The notes under the pieces were generated by a model, which was not told the origin of the DNA, made no database searches, and worked only from the letters and a program-made list of their open reading frames with translations. A stretch of DNA of 64,000 nucleotides from an uncultured Lachnospira sp. (GTDB taxonomy: Bacteria; Bacillota; Clostridia; Lachnospirales; Lachnospiraceae), in NCBI GenBank assembly GCA_910589305.1, contig CAJUTV010000004.1, positions 141,990 through 205,989 of the forward strand, in the 5' to 3' direction. Each line of letters opens with the position of its first letter. Within the stretch, counting starts at the first letter, position 1. This document shows positions 50,671 through 57,982 of the stretch, in pieces. The position numbers and the translations under genes are program-made.

Positions 50671-51483
50671 TTAGAAGGTTTTTAAGAATTTTTTAAACTT
50701 TTTGGAAAATTGGATATTGGTATATGTTTCCATATATTTTGTAGGGTTTATATCCTCTAAATAATTTTTTTCATAATGAATGGTTGTTTTATTTTGCAAT
50801 GCATCGATTGCTTTGTTGTAAGCAATGGCAGCAGTAATTTCATTATGGTAGTCGCCAACAATGTAATTGCCATGAATATGTATAATTGTGCGATATGTAA
50901 TAAATCCGTTTTTGTTTTGCTTTTTAACACCACGATAGCGGTTGACAACAACAACATTTTCATAGCGATAATCGTTTTCATCATTATTTCTGAATATATA
51001 ATCACATCCTTTGACAGAATGGCGATGTATGCCATATCGTGATAAAATGCTTATTTGCATACCAAAATCATTTACATAATAATAACCGCCTCTGCGAATA
51101 ATTTTGTGTGTTGAATAGTAAAATAAATCGTCGGTATTAAATGTTAATATAGTGGTTGTATCCAAAAAATATAAAAAATATTTTTTACAAAGATAGATAG
51201 GTGTCTTTATATAGATATTATTGTCTCTATAATTAATAAGACAGATATATTTGTCAAAGGAAATATGAAATTGTTTTTTGTCATATGAGGTAAGCTGTAA
51301 GTTAATGTTAATCCAGTGATTTGTACAATCCGAGACAATACTGCAAGCTTCCTTATATACGAGTGAGGCTTTTTGTATGTCATTAAAACTGCCAAGACTG
51401 ATATGTTTATTTTTAAAAGTAAAAGAAACCCGATAATAGGTTGTTCCATCTTTTTTTGTTGTTATGTAAACACCTGTTGGCAT
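50671..51483 (-). CDS. AP2-domain protein related to HNH homing endonucleases
   Basis: 270 residues, Tyr/Ile/Lys-rich, no TM. The N-terminus GVYITTKKDGTTYYRVSF, HISLGSFNDIQKASLVYKE fits an AP2/ERF DNA-binding domain (residues 3-45). The C-terminus RYRGVKKQNKNGFITYR, IHIHGNYIVGDYHNEITAA and IAYNKAIDAL is a second AP2-like copy. Between them GIHRHSVKGCDYIFRNND and ENDYRYENVVVVN resemble the HNH region of AP2-HNH homing endonucleases, with His and Asn partly kept. It may be an intact homing endonuclease, a relic, or a regulator derived from one. AAAGGGG supports ATG 51483. Flanked by tyrA and the ManC-ManA gene, not by an obvious intron or intein. Confidence 0.65.
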   Translation of the reverse strand: MPTGVYITTKKDGTTYYRVSFTFKNKHISLGSFNDIQKASLVYKEACSIVSDCTNHWININLQLTSYDKKQFHISFDKYICLINYRDNNIYIKTPIYLCKKYFLYFLDTTTILTFNTDDLFYYSTHKIIRRGGYYYVNDFGMQISILSRYGIHRHSVKGCDYIFRNNDENDYRYENVVVVNRYRGVKKQNKNGFITYRTIIHIHGNYIVGDYHNEITAAIAYNKAIDALQNKTTIHYEKNYLEDINPTKYMETYTNIQFSKKFKKFLKTF

Positions 51484-51515
51484 CGTTATTAAGCCCCTTT
51501 CTTGCAAATTTTAGT

Positions 51516-51545
51516 AGTTAAGCGGATAGTTACAATCCGCTTTGT
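51516..51545. repeat. Inverted partial copy of the dispersed repeat, hairpin-forming
   Basis: AAGCGGAT (51520-51527) and ATCCGCTT (51535-51542) form a perfect 8-bp hairpin. Read in reverse, GCGGATTGTAACTATCCGC with CTTAACT matches the end of the 61-bp repeat. Confidence 0.55.
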
Positions 51546-51612
51546 TATTTATTTATAACTTTATTGTCGCTTTATAGTATCGCTTAAAAAATAAAAATTT
51601 TTTTAAATAAAA

Positions 51613-52494
51613 TTAAAATGTATTTCTGTAATCTCTGGCAATTTGAAATAATTGTCGTATGTATTCATTATTGTCTGGATTATCTGTACAGATATGTTCG
51701 TCAATTTCTTGCAATAGATGAATATATTTCTTTAACAGCATGGATATTGCTGTTCCATTAGAAGCACAGATTTGTTCCCACATCTCTGGAGACGAGGCAG
51801 CAATGCGCGTGGTATCTTTAAATCCGCCAGCCGCCAACATGTGCATATGGTTGTCTGCATCATCATTTTCACATACCATTTTAGATAGAGCTGCTGATAT
51901 AAGATGAGGAAGGTGGCTTACAGAAGCAACACAGTAATCATGTTGTTTGTAATCCATAATAATTGCATTGCATTGCATTTGCTCAACAAGCATTTTATAA
52001 GCAATGAGTTTGTTTTTATCAGTATTGTCAAAAGGTGTTATCACATAAGCTGCCCCTTTTAATATAGAGGCGTCAGCATGTTGATAACCGCTTTTTTCAG
52101 AACCTGCCATCGGGTGACCGCCAATAAAATGCTGCCTTAAGCCACAATCAATAGCGGCTTCATGGATAATTGTTTTTACACTGCCAACATCTGTTATGAT
52201 ACAATCATTTTTGATAATATTTTTTAGTTTAGAAAAATAGGACGTAATAGTGACTACAGGTGTACATAAAAAAATGTAATCACATTGATTAAAATGGTGG
52301 TCGAGAGTTGGAATGATTTTATCAATAGTGCCATCGTTTAACGCTTCATTTAATGGTGCAAGCGTTCGGCTTGTAGCAATGATTTGATATTCAGGATGCA
52401 CGTTTTTCAGTGCTTTGGCTATAGAACCTGCAATAAGTCCAAACCCAATAAATCCTATGGTAAGTTTGCGGTTAAAAAAATCTGGTGAATCCAT
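51613..52494 (-). CDS. tyrA: Prephenate dehydrogenase
   Basis: 293 residues. NAD(P)-dependent oxidative decarboxylation of prephenate to 4-hydroxyphenylpyruvate for tyrosine synthesis. The Rossmann motif is IGFIGFGLIAGSIAKALK. Active-site segments are LCTPVVTITSYF, ITDVGSVKTIIHEA, HFIGGHPMAGSEKSGYQHAD, SVSHLPHLISAAL and the GGFKDTTRIAASSPEMW motif. No ACT domain, so feedback by tyrosine is not evident. GGAGCCAGAC sets ATG 52494. It has a leader of about 210 nt with three hairpins and a minus-strand promoter at 52711-52739. Other aromatic genes are not present. Confidence 0.93.
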   Translation of the reverse strand: MDSPDFFNRKLTIGFIGFGLIAGSIAKALKNVHPEYQIIATSRTLAPLNEALNDGTIDKIIPTLDHHFNQCDYIFLCTPVVTITSYFSKLKNIIKNDCIITDVGSVKTIIHEAAIDCGLRQHFIGGHPMAGSEKSGYQHADASILKGAAYVITPFDNTDKNKLIAYKMLVEQMQCNAIIMDYKQHDYCVASVSHLPHLISAALSKMVCENDDADNHMHMLAAGGFKDTTRIAASSPEMWEQICASNGTAISMLLKKYIHLLQEIDEHICTDNPDNNEYIRQLFQIARDYRNTF

Positions 52495-52560
52495 GTCTGG
52501 CTCCATTCTGTTAAATTTATTTGTATATGATTGGTTTGTTTTATTCCTGCAAGAAATGAG

Positions 52561-52656
52561 CAAATACCGTGCTTATATGAGCATTTGGCGAATGTCATAA
52601 GGGTCGAATACCTCATGACTTACGTATAACAAGATTCATGCTCTGTGGCTTGTTAT
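52561..52656 (-). promoter_or_regulatory. Structured leader of tyrA with three consecutive hairpins
   Basis: On the + strand numbering: CAAATAC/GCATTTG (52561-52567 / 52581-52587), TCATAAGG/CCTCATGA (52595-52602 / 52611-52618) and ATAACAAG/CTTGTTAT (52626-52633 / 52649-52656). In the transcript AAATGCCCATAACAAG and AAATGCTCATATAAG are similar, so part of the structure is repeated. No T-box motif is present. Candidate regulatory RNA. Confidence 0.55.
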
Positions 52657-52710
52657 GGGCATTTGACTGATGAAAGGAATAATATCATTTTGCTATGTAA
52701 ACTTAAAATA

Positions 52711-52739
52711 AGTATATCAAAATCTTGGGGTGCTTGCAA
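52711..52739 (-). promoter_or_regulatory. Promoter of tyrA (minus strand)
   Basis: TTGCAA (52739-52734) and TATACT (52716-52711) with a 17-bp spacer. Transcription would start near 52704 and read through the structured leader. Confidence 0.6.
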
Positions 52740-52837
52740 GGTGTGGGATAAAACAATGGTGTAGATAGGTTTAAACTGCAAGAGGTGAAATTTAGATAGA
52801 GTATAGATTGTGATTGAATAAAAGTTATAGAAAAAAG

Positions 52838-52866
52838 TTGAAACTCTTATTTAATAATGATAGAAT
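52838..52866 (+). promoter_or_regulatory. Promoter of the type I toxin mRNA
   Basis: TTGAAA (52838-52843) and TAGAAT (52861-52866), 17-bp spacer. The transcript starts near 52873 at the GGTACTACTAAG element. Confidence 0.7.
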
Positions 52867-52983
52867 AATTTTAGGTACTACTAAGATGGTAGGCGGTTAG
52901 CCCTCTTTGGAGGGAATGTGACCCTCCGTTTACATAGAAAACTGTAAAGGAATCTTTAATTTCTTGAAAGGAGGGCTGAGCCA

Positions 52984-53082
52984 ATGGATATTTTAGGATT
53001 TATGGCAGTGTTAAGTTTTGGCTTAACTTGCTTTGGAATAGGATATTCTATCGGTAAAGATAGTAATAAAACACAAAAATAA
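52984..53082 (+). CDS. Type I toxin candidate: 32-residue membrane peptide
   Basis: Starts MDILGFMAVLSFG, continues LTCFGIGYSIGKDS and ends NKTQK: one hydrophobic helix followed by a short polar, positively charged end, the design of TxpA/BsrG/Fst and 'holin-like' toxins. AAAGGAGGG lies 8 bases upstream, a very strong ribosome site. The stop codon is inside the bidirectional terminator hairpin. Overproduction of such peptides damages the membrane. The antisense RNA encoded opposite (53190 to about 53073) overlaps the 3' end and would be the antitoxin. Too short to be reported by usual gene finders. Sequence identity to known toxins was not tested. Confidence 0.7.
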   Translation: MDILGFMAVLSFGLTCFGIGYSIGKDSNKTQK

Positions 53083-53113
53083 CCGCCCTCGGCTAAAGGA
53101 TGCGGTTATTTTT
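53075..53113. terminator. Bidirectional terminator at the toxin stop codon
   Basis: AAAAATAACCGC (53075-53086) and GCGGTTATTTTT (53102-53113) form a perfect 12-bp stem. T-rich on either strand, so it can end both the toxin message and the opposing antisense RNA. Confidence 0.85.
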
Positions 53114-53154
53114 GTCATTTAATTAACCGGGCTAACCGTCTATCAGTAGTCCTT

Positions 53155-53188
53155 AAAGGGTGTCTGCTAGTAGCAGATACCCTTTTTT
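53155..53188 (+). terminator. Second terminator downstream of the toxin
   Basis: AAAGGGTGTCTGCT AGT AGCAGATACCCTTT with one G-T pair, followed by TTT. Read-through to this point gives a message whose two ends can pair. Confidence 0.85.
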
Positions 53189-53196
53189 CTATTGAT

Positions 53197-53225
53197 ATTG
53201 TAACATATGCAATTTTTATATGCAA
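53197..53225 (-). promoter_or_regulatory. Promoter of the antisense RNA
   Basis: On the minus strand TTGCAT (53225-53220) and TACAAT (53202-53197) with a 17-bp spacer, pointing into the toxin gene. Confidence 0.7.
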
Positions 53226-53430
53226 TATTCTTTTTTAAGTTTTCGTATTTTTTATCTTAAATAAAAAAATACGGAAACTGTTTATTATAATTAAATTATC
53301 ACAAATAATCAAACTATTTTTAATAAAGATTGCCAAGAGCGTTCTCCAGCTATGATGAAGGTATTTAAGAGTACTGTTATTCAAAGAAATTGTAATAAAA
53401 AAGCATAATATTAGTATTTGTTCTAGTTAT

Positions 53431-53457
53431 CACTTCAATGCCACAAAAGCATAAGTG
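53431..53457. repeat. 27-bp hairpin repeat, copy 2
   Basis: CACTTCAATGC...GCATAAGTG as at 13177-13203. The following GGGACTTGC also parallels GAGGACTTGC there. Confidence 0.6.
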
Positions 53458-53538
53458 GTGGGTGGGACTTGCTTGTTTTAGTGGGAAATACAAGTCCGTT
53501 TTGCAATATAGTACCTTTTGAATATTATGAAGAAAAAA

Positions 53539-53566
53539 TTGACAAATGGCTTGTCTGTGCTAAAAT
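53539..53566 (+). promoter_or_regulatory. Promoter of leuS
   Basis: TTGACA (53539-53544) and TAAAAT (53561-53566), 16-bp spacer. The leader is only about 30 nt, so no riboswitch-type control is possible from this promoter. Confidence 0.7.
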
Positions 53567-53602
53567 AGAACCATTATAGTCGTAATATGGAGGATTTTTG
53601 AT

Positions 53603-56020
53603 ATGGCAGCAGCTTACAATCATAAAGTAGTTGAAAAAAAATGGAGAGGGAATTGGGAGGCGCATCCAATTAATGTAAATGATGGAAAGAAGCCAAAGTA
53701 TTATTGTTTGGATATGTTTCCATATCCTTCTGGCAATGGACTTCATGTAGGGCATTGGAGAGGTTATGTTATCAGTGATGTATGGAGCCGATATAAAATG
53801 ATGCATGGATATTATGTTATTCACCCAATGGGGTGGGATGCATTTGGACTTCCAGCAGAAAATTATGCAATTAAAAACGGCGTACATCCAAGAGTATCAA
53901 CACAGCAAAATGTAACCAATATTAAAAGACAAATACAAGATATCTCAGCGGTTTATGATTGGGATATGGAGGTTAATACAACAGACCCATCTTTTTATAA
54001 GTGGACACAATGGATATTTGTTCAAATGTTTAATAAGGGACTAGCATATGAGAAAGAGATGCCAATTAACTGGTGTCCTTCATGTAAGACGGGACTTGCC
54101 AATGAAGAGGTTGTCAATGGATGTTGTGAACGCTGCCATTCAGAGGTGACAAAAAAGAACCTGAAGCAGTGGATGCTTAAAATTACAGCTTATGCAGACC
54201 GCCTTTTAGAAGACCTTGACAAGCTGGACTGGCCTGAGAAAGTAAAGAAGATGCAAAGTGATTGGATTGGTCGTTCTTATGGTGCAGAGGTTGATTTTAA
54301 AGTGGATGGCAAAGAGGAGAGTATAACGGTATATACAACACGACCAGACACATTGCATGGCGCTACATTTATGGTATTAGCACCAGAACATGCACTTGCA
54401 AAAGAACTTGCCACACCAGAGACACAAAAAGATGTGGAGGATTATATTTACAGGGCATCAACTCGTTCTAATGTAGACCGTATGCAGGATAAAGAAAAAA
54501 CAGGTGTATTTACAGGTTCTTATGCAGTGAATCCATTAAATGGCAAAAAAGTGCCTATCTGGCTTTCTGATTATGTTCTTGCTGATTATGGCACAGGTGC
54601 AATTATGTGTGTTCCTGCACATGATGACAGAGACTTTGAATTTGCTAAAAAGTTTAACCTTCCAATTATACAGGTTATTGCAAAAGATGGAAAAGAAATC
54701 GAAAATATGGAAGTCGCTTATACAGAAGCAGCAGGAACAATGATTAACTCTGGCGATTGGAATGGTATGGAGTCGTCTGTTCTTAAAAAAGAAGCACCTG
54801 CTATGATTGAAAAAATGGGCGTTGGCAAGAAAAAAGTCAATTATAAGCTTCGTGATTGGGTATTTTCAAGACAACGATACTGGGGTGAGCCAATTCCAAT
54901 TGTTCATTGTGATGACTGTGGCTGTGTGGCCGTTCCAGAAGACCAGCTTCCTGTACTGCTTCCAGATGTTGATAAATATGAGCCTACTGGAACGGGCGAA
55001 TCACCGCTTGCAGCCATTGATGAATGGGTTCATACAACTTGTCCGAAATGCGGCAAGCCAGCAAGGAGAGAAACCAATACGATGCCACAGTGGGCAGGTT
55101 CTTCATGGTATTTTTTAAGATATGTGGATAATAAAAATGATAAGCAGCTTGTCAGTCCGCAAAAGGCAAATGAGTACCTTCCTGTTGATATGTATATAGG
55201 CGGAGTGGAACATGCCGTTCTTCATTTACTGTATTCAAGATTTTATACAAAGTTTTTAAATGATATTGGCGCCGTTGATTTTGATGAACCATTTACAAAG
55301 TTATTTAATCAAGGCATGATTACAGGTAAAAATGGTGTGAAAATGAGTAAGTCTATGGGAAATGTCGTTTCACCAGATGACCTTATTGAAGATTATGGCT
55401 GTGATGCGCTTAGAATGTATGAGCTTTTTGTGGGACCGCCTGAGATGGATGCAGAGTGGGACGACAGAGGAATTGATGGAGTACGCAGATTTTTGACGCG
55501 TTTTTACAATCTAGTATCGGATAGTGCCAGCAAAAATGTTGCTCCAACGGATGAATTGATAAAAATCAGAAATAAAATGGTTTATGATATTACAACAAGA
55601 ATTGATAATTTTAGCTTAAATACCGTTGTGAGCGGATTTATGGAATACACCAATAAGTTGTTGGATATTGCAAAAAATATAGGCGGTATTGACAAGGATA
55701 CATGCAATGTGATTGTTACGCTTCTTGCTCCATTTGCTCCGCATATGGCAGAAGAACTTTGGGAACTGCTTGGACATAACAAAAGTATATTTATAGAAAA
55801 TTCATGGCCAACATATGATGAGGAGGCTATGAAGGAAGATACGGTTGAAATTGCAGTTCAGGTAAATGGCAAAGTAAAAGGAAAAGTAACCATTGCCGTT
55901 GATGCAGATAAAAATGTAGCAATGGAAAAGGCAAAAGCGGCATTGGGAGAGAAATGTCCAAGTACTATTGTTAAGGAAATTTATGTTCTGGGAAAAATTA
56001 TTAATATTGTTGGAAAATAA
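53603..56020 (+). CDS. leuS: Leucyl-tRNA synthetase
   Basis: 805 residues, class I synthetase for tRNA-Leu. The HIGH motif region is DMFPYPSGNGLHVGHWRGY and the KMSKS motif is GVKMSKSMGNVVSPDDL. The CP1 editing domain contains the threonine-rich TVYTTRPDTLHGATFMVLAP and AIMCVPAHDDRDFEF. Zinc-like Cys pairs NWCPSCKTGLANEEV and CCERCHSEV, and CDDCGC / CPKCGK, are visible. The C-terminal domain ends QVNGKVKGKVTIAVD. GGAGGATTTTTGAT precedes the start. Length is normal. Confidence 0.97.
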   Translation: MAAAYNHKVVEKKWRGNWEAHPINVNDGKKPKYYCLDMFPYPSGNGLHVGHWRGYVISDVWSRYKMMHGYYVIHPMGWDAFGLPAENYAIKNGVHPRVSTQQNVTNIKRQIQDISAVYDWDMEVNTTDPSFYKWTQWIFVQMFNKGLAYEKEMPINWCPSCKTGLANEEVVNGCCERCHSEVTKKNLKQWMLKITAYADRLLEDLDKLDWPEKVKKMQSDWIGRSYGAEVDFKVDGKEESITVYTTRPDTLHGATFMVLAPEHALAKELATPETQKDVEDYIYRASTRSNVDRMQDKEKTGVFTGSYAVNPLNGKKVPIWLSDYVLADYGTGAIMCVPAHDDRDFEFAKKFNLPIIQVIAKDGKEIENMEVAYTEAAGTMINSGDWNGMESSVLKKEAPAMIEKMGVGKKKVNYKLRDWVFSRQRYWGEPIPIVHCDDCGCVAVPEDQLPVLLPDVDKYEPTGTGESPLAAIDEWVHTTCPKCGKPARRETNTMPQWAGSSWYFLRYVDNKNDKQLVSPQKANEYLPVDMYIGGVEHAVLHLLYSRFYTKFLNDIGAVDFDEPFTKLFNQGMITGKNGVKMSKSMGNVVSPDDLIEDYGCDALRMYELFVGPPEMDAEWDDRGIDGVRRFLTRFYNLVSDSASKNVAPTDELIKIRNKMVYDITTRIDNFSLNTVVSGFMEYTNKLLDIAKNIGGIDKDTCNVIVTLLAPFAPHMAEELWELLGHNKSIFIENSWPTYDEEAMKEDTVEIAVQVNGKVKGKVTIAVDADKNVAMEKAKAALGEKCPSTIVKEIYVLGKIINIVGK

Positions 56021-56172
56021 GTTGCCAAAAATGGTTTTAGAGGGCGAGTTTTCAAGAGAATATTGTTAATATTATTGGAAGATAATAGGATAAGATATAA
56101 AAAAATAATAAATAATTGAGTATGTAAAAAATAAATAGCTTGGAGATAATCGTTATTATAAGCAGGTGATGG

Positions 56173-56206
56173 ATAGCGTGGGGAATGAAAACAGCACCCA
56201 CGCTAT
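56173..56206 (+). terminator. Hairpin after leuS
   Basis: Perfect 10-bp stem with a 14-base loop followed by TATAATAAG. Confidence 0.55.
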
Positions 56207-56265
56207 TATAATAAGTGTGTGATGGTAGAATGATATAGGATATGATAAAAGAATAAAAAATAGTA

Positions 56266-56295
56266 TTTACATGATAAAAATAGTTATGATATAAT
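56266..56295 (+). promoter_or_regulatory. Promoter of the DUF433/DUF5615 operon
   Basis: TTTACA and TATAAT with 18 bp between, about 40 bp before the first start. Confidence 0.6.
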
Positions 56296-56332
56296 TAATG
56301 GGAATAGTTTATAGGAAAGAGATATTGTATTT

Positions 56333-56845
56333 ATGGATAAAAAAGATGAATATGCAGAAATACTGCTTAATGCTTATAATGAGGGAATATTTAAAATACT
56401 TTGGAATACATCAAGTTTTTCAATTGGAGTTGACCATAGAAGAAAAGATATGTTTCCTGAATTAAAAGATGAAAAATTTAAAAAATATATATTATACATT
56501 ATAAGTATAATTAGAAAAATGGCAGAAGATAAAGAAATCGAAAATCTCCCAGAAGATGATTTGAAAGTAGCAAAGGAGATTTATGCGCAAGAAAAGGATT
56601 TAAAAAATCATCTCTATATAAAAAAGAATAGTAAAATAAATTGTTTTAGATTTTTAAGAACACAAATTATAAGTTATAGAAATGAAGAAAATCCTAAAGA
56701 GATAGAGGCAAATTCAGCGATAATAAAGATGATAATGGAAAATGATGATGATGATGAATCTTGTACATTTGAAGTTTCCAGACGAGATTTAGGAGATATT
56801 ATAGAACAATTGATGGAACTAAAAGAAAAAATGGATAATATATAA
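56333..56845 (+). CDS. Hypothetical protein, first gene of a toxin-antitoxin-like operon
   Basis: 170 residues, highly charged and helical: EYAEILLNAYNEGIFKILW, KYILYIISIIRKMAEDKE, IKKNSKINCFRFLRTQ, and a C-terminal acidic run ENDDDDESCTFEVSRRDLGD. No TM, signal or known motif is recognised. GGAAAGAGAT lies upstream at moderate spacing. It is 14 bp before the DUF433 gene and very AT-rich, like the rest of this operon. It could be a regulator or accessory component of the following pair; nothing in the sequence shows its function. Confidence 0.65.
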   Translation: MDKKDEYAEILLNAYNEGIFKILWNTSSFSIGVDHRRKDMFPELKDEKFKKYILYIISIIRKMAEDKEIENLPEDDLKVAKEIYAQEKDLKNHLYIKKNSKINCFRFLRTQIISYRNEENPKEIEANSAIIKMIMENDDDDESCTFEVSRRDLGDIIEQLMELKEKMDNI

Positions 56846-56859
56846 AAGGAGGAAGAAAA

Positions 56860-57276
56860 ATGACAGAACTTTTGGACAAAGATTTTGAGATGATTTTTCC
56901 TGAAACATTGCAACATACATATAATATTAAAAATCAATATGAATTTGGTTTAAATAAAAAATATAAGACATATAATGAGGATATGGAAAATGATATTGTA
57001 TTTTTAAATCATAATTATGAAAATTATCAAGAAATTGAACGATATTTTAATAAAATAGCAAAAAAATTTGATGCCATTCAGATTGATAAAAAAAAATTAA
57101 GTGGTATGCCAGTAATAAAGGATACTAGAATACCAGTTAGTTTAGTTGCTGCCTGTTTAAAAGATGAAATGACAATTCAGGATATCTGTGAGGAATATAG
57201 GTTGACAAAGCAAGATGTAGAGACGGCTATGGAGTATGTGATTGAAATTTTGGATGTTCCCTATCAGGAAGGTTAA
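56860..57276 (+). CDS. DUF433-domain protein (antitoxin candidate)
   Basis: 138 residues. The C-terminal 70 residues are DUF433: LSGMPVIKDTRIPVSLVAAC, LKDEMTIQDICEEYRLTKQ, DVETAMEYVIEIL. DUF433 is a small wHTH-type fold often found before DUF5615/PIN-like genes and regarded as an antitoxin. About 65 N-terminal residues (Asp/Asn/Tyr-rich) are extra compared with the short family form. AAAGGAGGAAGAAAA precedes the ATG. The stop is separated from the next start by one base. Confidence 0.82.
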   Translation: MTELLDKDFEMIFPETLQHTYNIKNQYEFGLNKKYKTYNEDMENDIVFLNHNYENYQEIERYFNKIAKKFDAIQIDKKKLSGMPVIKDTRIPVSLVAACLKDEMTIQDICEEYRLTKQDVETAMEYVIEILDVPYQEG

Positions 57277-57277
57277 A

Positions 57278-57688
57278 ATGAAGATACTATTAGATGAAAA
57301 TATTACTCAAAAATCAATACCTATTTTACAAAAATATAAACATGATGTTATTCATATATTGGATAGATGTAATGCAGGACAAAGTGATAAGCGTGTGTTT
57401 CAACTAGCTTTAAAAGAACAACGAGTTTTGATTACATTGAATGGAAAAGATTTTATTGTTTTTATTCCACCTCAAACAGATTTAGGGTTGCATTATGGAT
57501 TGATTTGGATTAGAAAATTTCAGGTTACAAATAAAAATTATGAAGAAGTAATGAATATAATAGGGGATTTTTTAAGAAGTAAGGGCAATAGCATAGAAAA
57601 TATATATTATGCTATGAAGAAAAAGGGTGATTCTTATGAAATTATCCAACAATACCCTCGAAGTACAAAAATGTTCATTCAACTTTAA
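57278..57688 (+). CDS. DUF5615 PIN-like protein (toxin candidate)
   Basis: 136 residues. The N-terminal KILLDENITQKSIPILQKYK matches the LLDEnIp start of the PIN-like DUF5615 family, then HDVIHILDRCNAGQSDKRVF and ALKEQRVLITLNGKDFIVFI. The usual LvTxDxDF acid motif reads LITLNGKDF here, so the first Asp is Asn. Remaining catalytic Asp/Glu are D6, E7 and D49-like. Ribonuclease activity is therefore uncertain. AGGAAGG sits in the end of the previous gene. An in-frame Met at 57242 is within that gene and rejected. Confidence 0.8.
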   Translation: MKILLDENITQKSIPILQKYKHDVIHILDRCNAGQSDKRVFQLALKEQRVLITLNGKDFIVFIPPQTDLGLHYGLIWIRKFQVTNKNYEEVMNIIGDFLRSKGNSIENIYYAMKKKGDSYEIIQQYPRSTKMFIQL

Positions 57689-57712
57689 ATAAGTACTAGT
57701 GTAGGAATAATA

Positions 57713-57982
57713 ATGAAATATTTTATAATATATATAATAATAATAAATATCATAGCATTTATCATGTATGGAAGCGATAAAAGAAAGGCAATTCAAGGTT
57801 CTTTTAGAACGCCGGAAAAAGTCCTAATAGGGGTGGCAATAATAGGAGGTTCGGTGGGAGCATATGCAGGGATGCATATGTTCCACCATAAAACAAAACA
57901 TGCAAAGTTTTTTATCGGTGTTCCATTAATAATAATAGTTCAGGTAATATCTTTTTTTCTTGTTCTGAAAGCTCATCTTTGA
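57713..57982 (+). CDS. DUF1294 small membrane protein
   Basis: 89 residues. TM1 is IIYIIIINIIAFIMY, followed by the DUF1294 hallmark GSDKRKAIQGSFRTPEKVLI and GGSVGAYAGMHMFHHKTKH, then KFFIGVPLIIIVQVISF. Several His and Arg residues are conserved between the helices. The family is widespread, function unknown. Its 3' end overlaps the minus-strand gene 57912-58151 by 71 bp, a convergent overlap. Confidence 0.88.
   Translation: MKYFIIYIIIINIIAFIMYGSDKRKAIQGSFRTPEKVLIGVAIIGGSVGAYAGMHMFHHKTKHAKFFIGVPLIIIVQVISFFLVLKAHL

Larger units (their letters stand above)
52873..53188 (+). ncRNA. Toxin mRNA with 5'/3' pairing and sequestered Shine-Dalgarno
   Basis: The 5' end carries ACTACTAAGATGGTAGGC and GGTTAGCCC (52877-52903). 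The 3' end carries GGGCTAACCGTCTATCAGT and AGTCC (53129-53152), roughly complementary. GGAGGG AATGTGA CCCTCC (52909-52927) forms a hairpin whose right arm can alternatively pair with the true Shine-Dalgarno GGAGGG (52970-52975). The hairpin at 53155-53188 ends the RNA. Long-range 5'-3' pairing and an occluded ribosome site are features of type I toxin mRNAs. Confidence 0.6.
53073..53190 (-). ncRNA. Antisense RNA antitoxin candidate
   Basis: Its promoter at 53197-53225 would start an RNA near 53190. The RNA forms a first hairpin (53155-53188), carries GGACTACTGATAGACGGTTA (the same element as the toxin mRNA 5' end), and stops at the hairpin 53075-53113, which has T-runs on both strands. About 118 nt, fully complementary to the 3' part of the toxin mRNA. 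Confidence 0.6.
53226..53602. other. Intergenic region upstream of leuS
   Basis: No gene. Copy 2 of the 27-bp hairpin repeat is at 53431-53457. No T-box leader (no AGGGTGG-type specificity motif) is visible although many Firmicutes leuS genes have one. The leuS promoter lies at its right end. Confidence 0.6.
56021..56332. other. Intergenic region after leuS
   Basis: 312 bp without a gene. Contains a 10-bp hairpin, ATAGCGTGGG (56173-56182) and CCCACGCTAT (56197-56206), likely the leuS terminator although the T-tract is broken. A promoter TTTACA (56266-56271), 18-bp spacer, TATAAT (56290-56295) drives the next operon. Confidence 0.6.

Noticed and set aside
52873..53225. pAD1 par (Fst) arrangement with direct repeats as pairing sites
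   Set aside because: The two GGTTAGCCC elements are inverted in the DNA, so both RNAs carry the same, not complementary, sequence. The layout fits 3'-overlapping TxpA/BsrG-type systems with 5'-3' pairing better.
53226..53602. T-box leader in front of leuS
   Set aside because: No T-box sequence or specifier-type stem was found, and the promoter at 53539 leaves only about 30 nt of leader.
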